A stretch of DNA of 64,000 bases from NORP240 sp942492445 (GCA_942492445.1 CALOEW010000033.1:1-64000); one strand, 5' to 3'; counted from the first letter of the stretch, positions 1 to 8,927 are shown. A program made the numbers and translations. Notes: a model not told the origin generated them from the letters alone.

Positions 1-141
1 CGATTGGGCGATAGCCCCCACCAATTTATGGTGACAGTGACAAATCGGGTGCTTTATTGAGCCACGGTTTTCCTGCGCTCGGAAATCTGAGAAACTGCTT
101 CTATTCTGATTTGTAGCAACTTCATCCACAAAGCAATAAGG

Positions 142-199
142 TATAATCAGTTCTTGCAGGTTTGGTTCGACACGTCACTGACACTGTTCGTGAAGGAGG
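142..199 (+). promoter_or_regulatory. -10 box and ribosome binding site of the first gene
   Basis: A perfect TATAAT lies at 142-147. No good -35 is visible about 17 bases upstream. An AAGGAGG at 193-199 sits five bases before the ATG at 205. This decides the start over an upstream in-frame TTG at 154, because the protein from 205 begins with a normal signal-peptide region. Confidence 0.45.
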
Positions 200-204
200 C
201 AGGC

Positions 205-1289
205 ATGTTGGCAGAACACCTCAATCATCGAGACTGGCTCAACAGGCACTTGCGGTTTAAAGCGCTTGCTGCGGTTCTCCTGGCACTATTCTCAATGTCA
301 GCTTTCGCAACCGAATGGCCGCCGTGGCAGATAAACGGCAGCTCCGCGACGTTGACTTTCAACATTGGCGACACGGTCGTTCTCGATGGAAACATTCTCA
401 ATTTCCGTAATGGCGGAAGATGGCCAACAAACCCGCCGACCGTGCCGGGTTATGGAATGGTACGCCACCGCATATCGCGGTACTCACGCCAGGGCATCCG
501 AATAATGTTACGCCCGGAGCAAAACTAATTGATCTCGATCTGAGCAATAAAATCATAACTCCGGATACAGCAATTGGCTTCGGCGATCTGCCGCTGCTGG
601 GTTTAAAGTTGACCCTCTTCGACATCAACATGAATCCGCTTCCCCTTGATGGGCTTTATACTGAACATTTCACGATCGATTACACGTCTCAGACCAGCAC
701 GGTGATTGCAGACAGAAAAGTTTTGCTCGATCCAGACACCGGGATAATGGCGGTTGGCCCGCATCATGATGGCGGAAACTATCCCGAGAGTGGCCTGACT
801 CTATTTACCAATTTGCCCCCGCAAACTGCCAGTATGACCGTCACTGCCACAGTGGATGGATTCGGGGACTTCGTCCAGTTCTATTTAGGGGACGGGGCAC
901 TGGGCGAGCCGATAGACCCTGTCTTTTTGCCAACCGGCGGATATGTAGAAGCTGACAGGCTGATTCTTCCGGTCGTCACGGTAGACGACGTCATCGCGTT
1001 TTCCATCGAGCTCACACTCGAGCCGGGTACCGCTCCTCCGATTGTGTTGCTTACTTATGCGCAGGAGCTGTCCAGTTGGGATCCGACCGATGCCAGTTTC
1101 GTCGATTTGGATACGCTCGTACTAACGGCAGTCAAGATAGAGATCAATGGCCAGTACTTCTGGGGCCAGTTTAATCTGATTCAGGAGAATCCGTTCCGCT
1201 TCAAGCTGTTTACGGCGGGGATCGACGATGACGATGACGATGACGACGGCATCCCCGACGATCAGGACCCGTTTCCCTACCAGCCTTAA
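205..1289 (+). CDS. Secreted protein with Asp-rich C-terminus (frameshifted)
   Basis: I do not recognise the family. From the ATG at 205 the N-terminus has a basic stretch, a hydrophobic core (ALAAVLLALFSMSAFA) and a plausible signal cleavage site, so export is likely. The frame breaks between about 411 and 440, and the rest continues in another frame to the TAA at 1289. The remainder is rich in beta-forming, Gly/Pro/Asp residues. The C-terminus is a run of eight Asp followed by GIPDDQDPFPYQP, which resembles the calcium-binding thrombospondin type 3-like tails of bacterial surface proteins. Calcium binding and surface location are inferences. The single break looks like an indel because both halves keep sensible composition. 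Confidence 0.55.
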
Positions 1290-1301
1290 GAAGGGGCCTG
1301 G

Positions 1302-1511
1302 TTACGCCTGCGGTGCCGGCGTACTCTCCACCAGCAGCCGCACTTGAGTCTGTAGCTCTGCGAGCCGGTCCGGATCAGTCCGGTGTCTCACAGCGCTGAA
1401 GCGGCGTGTTCCAGCTACTGCCTGACATCCGTTGCCGGCAACTTGCAGAACGCCAACGCTTTTTTGTTCAAACAGCGCCAGCTGAGACATAACCTTCTCA
1501 TCTACCTCCAT
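1302..1511 (-). CDS. Short hypothetical protein, doubtful
   Basis: An open frame of at most 69 codons, tail to tail with the Asp-rich protein gene. A start at 1491 (MSQLALF) is preceded by GAGAAGG, so translation is possible. No domain, membrane segment or known family is recognised, and nothing in the neighbourhood suggests a role. It may be non-coding. Confidence 0.25.
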   Translation of the reverse strand: MEVDEKVMSQLALFEQKSVGVLQVAGNGCQAVAGTRRFSAVRHRTDPDRLAELQTQVRLLVESTPAPQA

Positions 1512-1608
1512 TGAAAGCTGATGGATTAGATCTTGAATGCTTATAGGTAAAACAAAAGGGGTCGGAGGAGTTTTTTATTAATACATCCGTCCTTTTTTTT
1601 TCGAACAC

Positions 1609-1829
1609 TTACATCAGCAGCTCAACAGACTGCTGCAGTTTTTCAAACTGCGCCGGTGTGAGCTTTTTGTCATATCGGTAGCGACTTCACCGAGAAATGC
1701 AGTGCCATCTTTATACAGGCGTTCCCCGCCCCTGGCCAGTTTCACCAGGCTCATGCGCACATCCCGTGGATGGCTTTCTTTTTCCACCATGCCTTGAGTT
1801 TGTATATGGGTAAGCGAACAAGGAGCCAT
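1609..1829 (-). pseudogene. MarR-family regulator, C-terminal remnant
   Basis: Read on the minus strand, the fragment matches the wing and C-terminal helix of MarR-type repressors: a GMVEKESHPRDVRMSLVKL segment corresponds to the family's G-[LI]-V-x-R-x-x-x-x-x-D-R-R wing. After a frameshift near 1670 a helix KLTPAQFEKLQQSVELLM follows and ends at a stop at 1609-1611. The DNA-recognition half is missing, so this is a truncated and frameshifted remnant. It abuts the truncated haemoglobin gene head to head, whose start codon overlaps its edge. It may once have regulated that gene; this is inference. Confidence 0.6.
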
Positions 1830-2289
1830 GAGCGAACTAAAATCAATTGATGAAAACTACGGATTTGAAGATACTTCATACAAGGCAGCAGGTAGGTTTG
1901 AAGGAATTCAGAAACTGGTCAAGTGTTTCTATGTTTTCATGGATGAATTACCGGAAGCAAAAAATATTCGTTCTATGCATGCAGATGACTTGTCATTAGT
2001 CGATGATAAGCTAACCCACTTTTTGTGCTACTGGTTAGGTGGACCCCGGCACTACTTGAATAAATATGGACCCGTCAATATCCCCAAAGCCCATATGCAT
2101 CTTTCTGTGGGTGTTGAGGAGCGGGATGCATGGCTATTGTGCATGGCCAGGTCAATAGAGCTGCAGCCTTATAAGCCCACTTTCAAGAAGTACTTGCTTG
2201 AACAATTAGCTGTCCCAGCAGAGCGGATTCGCCAAACAAGTAAAGCAAGCCAATCGAGGAGCAAGGACTATTCTGGAAATGGTGAGTGA
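1828..2289 (+). CDS. Group II truncated haemoglobin
   Basis: This small haem globin of the trHb2 class (2/2 fold) binds O2 or NO in the cytoplasm; family members act in NO or oxygen handling. The 153-residue protein shows the class signature: the FYxxM helix B region with Tyr35 (B10), DKLxxFLxxWLGGP near 60-73, the proximal-His segment around IPKAHMHL (His89), and RDAWLLCM with Trp102 (G8). The C-terminal 20 residues are Ser/Lys-rich and look like a non-conserved tail. The ATG at 1828 follows an AAGGAG. The gene stands alone next to a MarR remnant. Class assignment is secure; the physiological ligand is not known from sequence. Confidence 0.9.
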   Translation: MSELKSIDENYGFEDTSYKAAGRFEGIQKLVKCFYVFMDELPEAKNIRSMHADDLSLVDDKLTHFLCYWLGGPRHYLNKYGPVNIPKAHMHLSVGVEERDAWLLCMARSIELQPYKPTFKKYLLEQLAVPAERIRQTSKASQSRSKDYSGNGE

Positions 2290-2328
2290 GTGACCAATTC
2301 AATCTTTAGAGGTGGAGGATAACAGCAG

Positions 2329-2535
2329 TTGAACTGTGCCCTTGATGTTTTGATTTCGTTGCAGCTGTGGTATCCAACCAGCGGTAGTGTTGCATACGGT
2401 GTTGTATCCAGGTTTCGCATAGAAGAAGCACTAATACTTTTAGGTGGCGGCACTAAGAAACGACAAAGCCGTGATATCAAAACCGCCCAGATACTTTGGA
2501 AAGAGTATAAGAGTCGAAAGAGAAAGGGTAATTAA
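2329..2535 (+). pseudogene. RelE/HigB (Gp49-like) toxin, degraded N-terminus
   Basis: The C-terminal part (LILLGGGTKKRQSRDIKTAQ) carries the hallmark end of Gp49-like/HigB mRNA-interferase toxins, which cut translated mRNA in the ribosome: an ILLxGGxKxxQxRDIxxA strand-turn-helix. The upstream part does not resemble the family's N-terminus. The bases around 2400-2420 would read PGFRI, a family motif, with one extra base, so the frame is broken there. The stop at 2533-2535 lies one base before the antitoxin ATG, as in intact toxin-antitoxin operons. The toxin is therefore probably inactive, or truncated by a sequencing indel. Confidence 0.6.
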
Positions 2536-2536
2536 A

Positions 2537-2851
2537 ATGCCATTAACACGAGATTTTAGAGAAACTATCCTTGAGCGAGCCCAGAAAGATCCAGAGTTTC
2601 GCGTTGGATTGCTCACAGAGGCCGCAGAGTGCATTCTTCGCAACGAAATCGACGAGGCTAAATCGCTACTGCGTGATTACGTGAATGCGACGATTGGATT
2701 TGAAGAGCTGGGACAAATCACGCACAAGAAACCCCAGAGCCTGATGCGCATGCTTAGCGCTTCGGGGAATCCCAGTCTGGATAACATATCTAAAATCATG
2801 TCCACACTGCGTCAGAATGAAGGCGTGGAGCTACATGTTCATGCGCAGTAG
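2537..2851 (+). CDS. HigA-type antitoxin (COG3636-like)
   Basis: The 104-residue protein opens with the PLTRDFRETILERAQKDPEFR segment typical of the antitoxin/regulator partners of Gp49-like toxins. It continues with a helix-turn-helix region (GFEELGQITHKKPQSLMRMLS, about 62-82) ending GNPSLDNISKIMSTL. Family members neutralise the toxin and repress their own operon. The start at 2537 has AAAGGG upstream and directly follows the toxin remnant. Its 3' end runs tail to tail into the end of hrpB. The reading frame is intact, so it may persist as an orphan antitoxin or DNA-binding protein. Confidence 0.85.
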   Translation: MPLTRDFRETILERAQKDPEFRVGLLTEAAECILRNEIDEAKSLLRDYVNATIGFEELGQITHKKPQSLMRMLSASGNPSLDNISKIMSTLRQNEGVELHVHAQ

Positions 2852-5495
2852 TTGAAGGGCCGGTAGAGGTTGGCTCCATTGTTGACGCCAGATAAATTTG
2901 TAATAGAAATATCGGCAAAAAACTACTGGATTTTTACTCTGACCCCAACCCTTCGCTCGGTTCGGCTCTTCTTGTTGCCACGGCATTTCCGGATCTTCCG
3001 GCCACGGATGTTTTGGGTACCGCCCCTTCATTTCCTTTCTGACGTCCTGATAGGACGTTTGCCAGAAGCCCGCCAGATCCTGAGTAACCTGTAACTGGTC
3101 TGCCGGCGGGAGATAGCAGATGGACAGTGATGGCTACCTGGCCATTGAGAACCGTGGGTGTATCAACACAGCCAAACATTTCCTGCAGCTTGACTGCGAG
3201 TACCGGTGGCGACCTTGTGTAATCAATCGCGTAACTGGAACCGGAAGGCACCTGCAGGCGTTGCGGTGCGAGTGCATTCAGTTGTTGATTCTGCTCCCAG
3301 CTCAGCAGCGCCGTAAGAATGGATTTTAAATCAAGTTTCTTAAAATGGCTGAGCAGGTTGACCGGTTCGAGATAGGGCCCAAGCCAGTCATGCATGGAAG
3401 CCAGCAGATGTTCATCGGACACATTCGGCCAGCCAAGATTACCGGTATTAGCGCGGACCAGTTCAACCCGAGCCTGCCATTGTCGAAGCTCCGGAGTAAA
3501 CGGCAAGAGTTTCCAGACCTGAAGTTTGAACATGTTTTATGAGTGCTTCTTTCTTGGCCTCAGCCGGAACCTTTGCGAGTTTGTTACGGCTTAAAACAAG
3601 CTCGCCAATCTGACGTCTTTCTTCGGCAATGAAGCGCTTTGTTTTGCTGTCCCACTCAACAATGGTGTTGTTTCAACCTGCTCTGAGAGTAGTGATTCAA
3701 ATAGTGTTTCATCTAAAGCAGCAGCCGATCGAATCATGTCGCCTTTTGATCTCGCTATGCCGCCGATCTCAGCGACGGCCAGCCACTTCGACTCTTCCAG
3801 AGCATGGTTTCCCGCGATGCTTGCCCCCCGGCCATTCGCTAGTTGAAAACCACCGGAGTGTCGACGTCTGGCAATCCGATCAGGGTAGGCACAGGCGATG
3901 AGATATCCTGCTACCTGATCGTGCTTTATCTGCTGCGCGTCCGGCTCAATTGACAAGCTGTTTGATTTGCGCAGAAAATTTTTCGGCGAGCTGTCGGGCT
4001 GCGATGGAACCAGCCACGGTGTTGATTCGGGCAGTTTGATTGTTCCAGCAGAATATCAATTCTCTCGTTCATGTCCGGCGTCTCCCGGCTCAATGGATCG
4101 CGATCGGAGAGGATGCTGGCAATCAGACTGGCTGTGTCTGCCTGCCCAATCGCTTGCCCGCAGATCAGCATATGTGCAAGACGAGGGTGTACAGCAAGGC
4201 TCGCCATCAGGCTGCCATGTGCGCTTAGTTGCAGTCCCTTATCTGTCTTTACTATCGCGCCGAGTCTGAGCAGCAAGGATACTGCCTGCAGCCAGGGACC
4301 GCGACCGGGTGGGTCCATCCAGGCGAGTTCGTCGGGGTCATTGATGCCCCATTGCAGAAGTTGCAGCGCAACCGGGGCGAGGTCGGCGTTCAGTATCTCC
4401 GGCGTTGCATGAGGAGCCATCTGATCCTGCTGGCTTTTTGACCAGAGCCGATAGCATTTTCCCGGGCGCAATCTGCCGGCCCGACCCATTCGTTGTGTGC
4501 TCGATGCCTGGGATATTTTGCGCGTGTGCAGCCGGGTCATGCCCGTTGTCGGATCGAACACAGGTTCTCTGGCCAGACCTGTGTCGATAACAACATCCAC
4601 ACCATCGATGGTTAAGCTGGTTTCTGCGATGTTGGTTGCAAGTACGATTTTTTCTTTCACCGGGATTTGCTACCGGTGCGACCGCAGCTTGTTGTGCTTC
4701 CAGCGAAAGGTTGCCATACAGAGGACACAGGTGAACGCCACTGATTTTTCTATTATGCAGCTCGATCGCAAGCGCATCTTCCACACTCCTGATTTCGCCC
4801 TGGCCGGGCAGGAATACAAGAATACTGCTTTCGGGATTGTCAGCCAGTGCTCTTAAGGTCGCCGCAACAGTCTTGTCATTGATTGAGTCTCTCGGCTGAC
4901 TGGCTTTTCCATAGATGATGTCTACCGGATATTGCTTGCCTTCGCTCTGCATAACCGGTGCCCCGGTGAGTTCTTCCAGCTTATGGCTGTCCAGCGTTGC
5001 CGACATGATAAGCAGTTTAAGCGGATCGTCCTCCCTGAACAGAGATCTTCCCTTCAGGCACAAGGCAAGGGCCAGGTCCGCGTCCAGGCTACGTTCATGA
5101 AACTCGTCGAAAATAACCAGCCCCACATCGACAAGAGAGGGATCCTCCTGAAGCATGCGGGTGAGGATGCCTTCTGTAATCACTTCGATTTTTGTGGAAG
5201 ACGAAACCCTGGTATCAAGTCGCATGCGATAGCCCACGGTCTGGCCCACCGATTCGCCAAGCAGGTCCGCCATCCGGTGCGCCGCAGCGCGGGTTGCAAT
5301 GCGGCGTGGCTCCAGTATCAGGATTTTTCTGTCGCCCAGCCAGGGTTCAGCTGCCAGTGCCAGAGGGACAAGCGTGGTTTTTCCGGCGCCGGGTGGCGCC
5401 TGCAGAATTGCTTCATGGTGGCGGTTGAGAGCCGACTTCAACTCTTCGAGGACTTCGGTAACCGGTAGATGAATGTTGGAGGGAAGCAAAGGCAT
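2831..5495 (-). pseudogene. hrpB: ATP-dependent helicase HrpB, multiply frameshifted
   Basis: HrpB is a DEAH-box RNA helicase of gammaproteobacteria. From the ATG at 5495 the pieces give Walker A (APPGAGKTTLVPLAL), the DEFH box (FDEFHERSLDADLAL), SATLDS, the helicase C motifs (VLATNIAETSLTIDGV, QRMGRAGRLRPGKCYRLW) and the HrpB-specific C-terminal domain (PPVLAVKLQEMFG, RYPKHPWPEDP). The frame changes at about 4655, 3950, 3665, 3535 and 3010. The total span equals a normal HrpB of about 800 residues. After the final EEPNRAKG the sequence runs into the repeat at 2921-2946, so the natural C-terminus has been replaced. Five breaks are more than elsewhere in the window, so true decay cannot be excluded. 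Confidence 0.9.
2921..2946 (+). repeat. RAYT-associated terminal motif, copy 1
   Basis: This stretch repeats, with one mismatch over 25 bases, the sequence that directly follows the RAYT transposase gene at 7780-7804. Its core is TTTTTACTCTGACCC. It sits exactly where hrpB coding similarity ends on the opposite strand. Confidence 0.7.
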
Positions 5496-5531
5496 GGTCT
5501 TGTCAGGCTTCAGCCAGGTGATGCTGCCAAG

Positions 5532-6668
5532 TCACTGTCCATAAGGTTCGAATGTATTGTCTTCCTGATTGAACAGTTCCAACAGACGAGGATGAATAAA
5601 AAGCTTTTCTCGTCCCATTGGAAGTTCCACTAGTACACCGATCCGGGCTAACTCTTTTAAATATCGGCTGCCAGCCTGCCTCTTGGCTATGCCCGCTTCT
5701 TCAAGATTTCCTATTCTGCAGTAAGGTTGGGTAAAGATAACTTCGACCAGCTCCCGACTATAGATTTTTGGAAGTTTTGTTTGAATGTACTCCCTCGTAT
5801 GCGATTCAAGATCGCGGATAGCGGAAATTTTGGCATTGGTCCATTTGGCAGTTTTTTCAACTCCTTTAACAATATATGAAATCCAGCCTTCCCAGTTTGC
5901 TGAAGAAGTCACTTCCTGTAAAAGGCGATAATAGTCCGGACGGTTTTCAATGAAATAGCGGCTCAGGTAGAGTATCGGAAGCGTTAACAGTCCTTCTTGA
6001 ATCAGAAACAAGCTGTTGATGACTCGCCCGGTACGCCCATTGCCATCACTGAATGGATGAATAGCTTCAAATTGGTAGTGACCTACGGCCATCCTGACTA
6101 AAGGATCCAGTTCTTTATTCTCATGCAGGAAGCGCTCCCAATTTGCCAATAGATCACGCAGCAATTCTTCACCGACTGGTGGGGTATAGATAACTACTTT
6201 AGTAGCCTGATTCGCAATTGCTGTGCCAGGGACCTTGCGGATGTCCATCTGTGAGCCTTTGATAGTGCTGCATATTTCTACTGCAGTTTTAGTGCACAGA
6301 GGACGTTGTTTGAGCGATTGGAAGCCATTAAAGAGGGCTGTGCGATAAGCCAGAGCTTCGCGCGTGGCTGGGTCCAAATTTTCGCCAGGGGCATCAGCAT
6401 ACCGGAATAGCTTATCCGAAGTGGTGACTATGTTTTCGATCTCCGAGCTGTCTTTGGCCTCGAACAGGGGGATGATGTTGATCAGCATGGCTTGATTTGG
6501 GATAAGCTCGGCCGCTTGCTTGAGCTCACCTAGTGCCGTTCTAGCTGTAACGCATTGTTTTAAAATGGCTTTTGTCTCAAGCTCTGCCTTTGGAGGAAGG
6601 GGTGGCAGGCTGTTCCAGGGTTGCTCTGGTTGCCATTGGGGCTGAGCTTTAGTGGGTAATTTGCTCAT
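5532..6668 (-). CDS. Fic-family protein with N-terminal inhibitory helix
   Basis: Fic proteins transfer AMP or other nucleotides to target hydroxyls. The 378-residue protein has the catalytic motif HPFSDGNGRTGR at 204-215, matching HPFx[D/E]GNGRxxR with the active His204. It also has an inhibitory-helix motif SSEIEN at 74-79, matching [S/T]xxxE[G/N], whose Glu blocks ATP binding in class II Fic proteins. The C-terminal about 75 residues look like a winged helix (GNLEEAGIAKRQAGSRYLKELARIGVLVE). No separate antitoxin gene is present, which fits the self-inhibited class. The upstream region contains repeated TGTCGA palindromes, suggesting autoregulation. The target is unknown. Confidence 0.9.
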   Translation of the reverse strand: MSKLPTKAQPQWQPEQPWNSLPPLPPKAELETKAILKQCVTARTALGELKQAAELIPNQAMLINIIPLFEAKDSSEIENIVTTSDKLFRYADAPGENLDPATREALAYRTALFNGFQSLKQRPLCTKTAVEICSTIKGSQMDIRKVPGTAIANQATKVVIYTPPVGEELLRDLLANWERFLHENKELDPLVRMAVGHYQFEAIHPFSDGNGRTGRVINSLFLIQEGLLTLPILYLSRYFIENRPDYYRLLQEVTSSANWEGWISYIVKGVEKTAKWTNAKISAIRDLESHTREYIQTKLPKIYSRELVEVIFTQPYCRIGNLEEAGIAKRQAGSRYLKELARIGVLVELPMGREKLFIHPRLLELFNQEDNTFEPYGQ

Positions 6669-6691
6669 AATATGTCCGCAAAAGCCATTTT

Positions 6692-6788
6692 TATCGACAC
6701 ATATGTAGGATATGTCGATAATGTCGACACGTCAATAAAACATGTCGACATATTTCAATTATGCGTACATATACCCTGATTGTGTCGA
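6692..6788. promoter_or_regulatory. Cluster of TGTCGA half-sites upstream of fic
   Basis: An inverted repeat (TATCGACA ... TGTCGATA, 6692-6720) is followed by TGTCGACA-type sites at 6722, 6743 and 6783, with tcgaca in the opposite orientation at 6694. The spacing and dyads look like an operator array in the promoter region of the divergently oriented fic gene. Binding by the Fic winged-helix tail is only an inference. Confidence 0.5.
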
Positions 6789-6980
6789 TGCCGGCGACAC
6801 GTCATTAACTTAGTAGTCAAAGCGGGATAGCAAGAGTTGAACAGACCCAGTTGCAGCCTAAGATTCTTACCAAACTTTACCAATTCGCAGTCAATATGTT
6901 GCCTGAGATCACTAGTGTCCGGTTAAGAATCGAATAAATTCAACTGGTTATGAAACATGGCTTCCTCCGCTGAATTGATG

Positions 6981-7022
6981 TTGTCGAGAAAGCCCGTATT
7001 TAAAGGGATTTTCTCGAACAAT
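6981..7022. repeat. Hairpin upstream of RAYT, possible REP-like sequence
   Basis: TTGTCGAGAAA at the left pairs with TTTCTCGAACAA at the right, with an internal CCC/GGG pair and an AT loop. The position, 75 bases before the RAYT start, suits a REP-type substrate hairpin. The rest of 6790-7072 holds no gene that I can support. Confidence 0.4.
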
Positions 7023-7096
7023 GTGACCGAAAATACCTGTTGGGGACTACACTGCTGTTGATGATTTGAAATTTGCGCTGTTCATGGATGAATACG

Positions 7097-7780
7097 ATGC
7101 CCAGAAGACTCAGGCTGTGTCCTGCTGGTGTTCCTCAGCATGTCGTTCAAAGGGGCAACAACCGCCAGGTTTGTTTTGCTTCTGATAAAGATCTTAAGGC
7201 TTACGCGAATTGGTTGTATGAGGGTTCTCAAAAGTACCATGTTCAGGTGCACGCATGGGTATTTATGACGAATCATGTTCACCTGTTAGTCACGCCATTG
7301 GAAGAGATGGCAATTCCCTCCATGATGCAATATATAGGACGCCACTATGTCAGGTATTTCAATTACACGTACGGCCGAACAGGCACGCTATGGGAAGGAC
7401 GTTATCACTCGAGTCTGGTCCAGGAAAATGCATACCTGTTGGATTGTCAACGCTATATTGAATTGAATCCAGTTCGGGCGGGGATGGTGAAAGACCCGGC
7501 TGACTATAGCTGGTCGAGTTATCGGGCAAATGGGCTCGGGATAAACTCAAAGCTGCTGACACCCCACGCACTCTATCTTGGGCTAGGCAGTACGAAAATA
7601 GAAAGGCTGAGAAACTACCGAGCGTTATTTAAATCACGTGTCGAAGGTGAGCTGCTTTTCGACATCCGTTATGCGTTAAACAAGGGCTTGGTATTGGGTA
7701 ATGAGAAATTTGAGTCAGAGGTTGAAGCGCTTACCGGCAAACGTGTCAGACCATTAAAAAGAGGCCGGCCGGTGAAGTAA
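7097..7780 (+). CDS. REP-associated tyrosine transposase (RAYT, Y1 family)
   Basis: RAYTs are single-strand DNA nucleases related to IS200/IS605 TnpA that act on REP hairpins. The protein shows the family order: PAGVPQHVVQRGNNRQ near the N-terminus, the HUH metal motif MTNHVHLLVTP, then RTGTLWEGRYHSSLV, and the catalytic-tyrosine region CQRYIELNPVRAGMV, followed by WSSY. The start at 7097 (MPRRLRL) is preferred over 7073 because family members begin there. The C-terminus ends in a basic RPLKRGRPVK. A 25-base motif follows the stop directly and recurs at 2921, and a hairpin lies upstream. Together they suggest a self-contained element. The frame is intact. Confidence 0.93.
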   Translation: MPRRLRLCPAGVPQHVVQRGNNRQVCFASDKDLKAYANWLYEGSQKYHVQVHAWVFMTNHVHLLVTPLEEMAIPSMMQYIGRHYVRYFNYTYGRTGTLWEGRYHSSLVQENAYLLDCQRYIELNPVRAGMVKDPADYSWSSYRANGLGINSKLLTPHALYLGLGSTKIERLRNYRALFKSRVEGELLFDIRYALNKGLVLGNEKFESEVEALTGKRVRPLKRGRPVK

Positions 7781-7804
7781 ACTACTGTATTTTTACTCTG
7801 ACCC
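7780..7804 (+). repeat. RAYT-associated terminal motif, copy 2
   Basis: The sequence begins at the last base of the RAYT stop codon and matches 2921-2945 at 24 of 25 positions. It is the likely 3' boundary or REP signature of the RAYT element. Confidence 0.7.
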
Positions 7805-7924
7805 TAATAATGAGTATTCCATTTTGGTTCGTATTAACAGGGGGTTAATGCTCCCGCTACATTAATGGGTTGTAACCTTTTGCTTGTAGCGAGTCAACAG
7901 ACTTTACTGTGCTATACTCAAACC

Positions 7925-8152
7925 ATGTCACAAGCACGCAAGAAAGAAGCCTACCTTGGCAAACGCGAACTCAAAAGAGCCGCGTCGAAAGGTATTAAGG
8001 AAGCCTCCATACAAGCCATGGAGGTGGCAGGGTCTGTGCTGACCGTCGAAAACGGTTGGTTAGTAAGGCGTTATAAAGATAGCAGGGTCGAGAAAATCGA
8101 AAAACTGCCTTCTGCAAAAAAATCCAACCTGAAAGCGCTTGCCAACGACTAA
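7925..8152 (+). CDS. Small basic protein upstream of zeta-type toxin, putative antitoxin
   Basis: A 75-residue, Lys/Arg-rich protein starting MSQARKKEAYLGKREL. It begins at an ATG (7925) and overlaps the start of the zeta-like gene by 14 bases, a layout typical of toxin-antitoxin operons. I recognise no named domain; a beta-type segment GWLVRRYKDSRVEKIEKL forms its middle. It does not resemble the classical epsilon antitoxin. The antitoxin role is inferred from position only. Confidence 0.65.
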   Translation: MSQARKKEAYLGKRELKRAASKGIKEASIQAMEVAGSVLTVENGWLVRRYKDSRVEKIEKLPSAKKSNLKALAND

Positions 8153-8927
8153 GCTCACAAAACGACTTCGCATCTTCGCCGGCCCCAATGGGTCTGGTAA
8201 AAGCACTATTATCGAAGCCATTCGCCAAATCAGGGTCGCTGGCAGAGCTATAGACTTTGGTATCTATATCAATGCCGATGATATTGCGCGTCAACTTGAT
8301 GCCGATCGCTTTTCCTTTTCTGACTATCAGTTGGACAATATCCGCAGAGAGGAGTTCATAGAAGTTGTTTTGGCATCGGGGCTTGTGAACAGCGCATTTT
8401 GCGAAAAAGATTTCCGCCGCAGTTTTTCGATCAGCCCGGACTTACACTTTTCGTTAAATGTGAAAAAATACCGTGACAATCTTGCTCAAATTCTCGCCGA
8501 TTTTCTCAGAAAGAGCTTGCTCGATGAAGGCAGGAAAGTGTCTTTTGAGACTGTTTTCTCCCACCCCTCCAAAATTGATTTTATGAAAGAGGCGCAAGAA
8601 CGCGGGTATAAAAATTACTTGTATTTTGTGTCTACTGAGACTCCAAAAATTAATGTTTCACGGATCAAAGAGGTGAGAACCAAACAGGGGGGACACGATG
8701 TCCCAACAGAGAAGATTGTTTCTCGCTACTATCGGTCTCTGGATCTCCTTTATGAGGTGGCTGAATGGGCCTATCAAGCTTACTTTTTTGATAACTCGGA
8801 ATCTGGCCCGAACCATGAACCTTTTGCACATTTTAAAGTCAGTGGCGGGAAGAAAAATTGGGATAGTTTTGAGGGGAAGAGCATTCCCTTCTGGTTTGAT
8901 AAGTATTATTTGCAGAAAATGAAATAA
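8139..8927 (+). CDS. Zeta-toxin-family kinase
   Basis: Zeta/PezT toxins are P-loop kinases; characterised members phosphorylate UDP-N-acetylglucosamine. The protein has a Walker A GPNGSGKST at 15-23, then INADDIA, and a SFETVFSHPSKIDFMKEAQERGY segment corresponding to the conserved FETT(L/F)S region of the family, followed by the RIKEVRTKQGGHDVP substrate/lid region. At 262 residues it matches the shorter chromosomal homologues. The start is taken as TTG at 8139, overlapping the small upstream gene; this start is the least certain part. The frame is intact. The region is AT-richer than the core genes around it, in keeping with transfer. Confidence 0.85.
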   Translation: MPTTKLTKRLRIFAGPNGSGKSTIIEAIRQIRVAGRAIDFGIYINADDIARQLDADRFSFSDYQLDNIRREEFIEVVLASGLVNSAFCEKDFRRSFSISPDLHFSLNVKKYRDNLAQILADFLRKSLLDEGRKVSFETVFSHPSKIDFMKEAQERGYKNYLYFVSTETPKINVSRIKEVRTKQGGHDVPTEKIVSRYYRSLDLLYEVAEWAYQAYFFDNSESGPNHEPFAHFKVSGGKKNWDSFEGKSIPFWFDKYYLQKMK

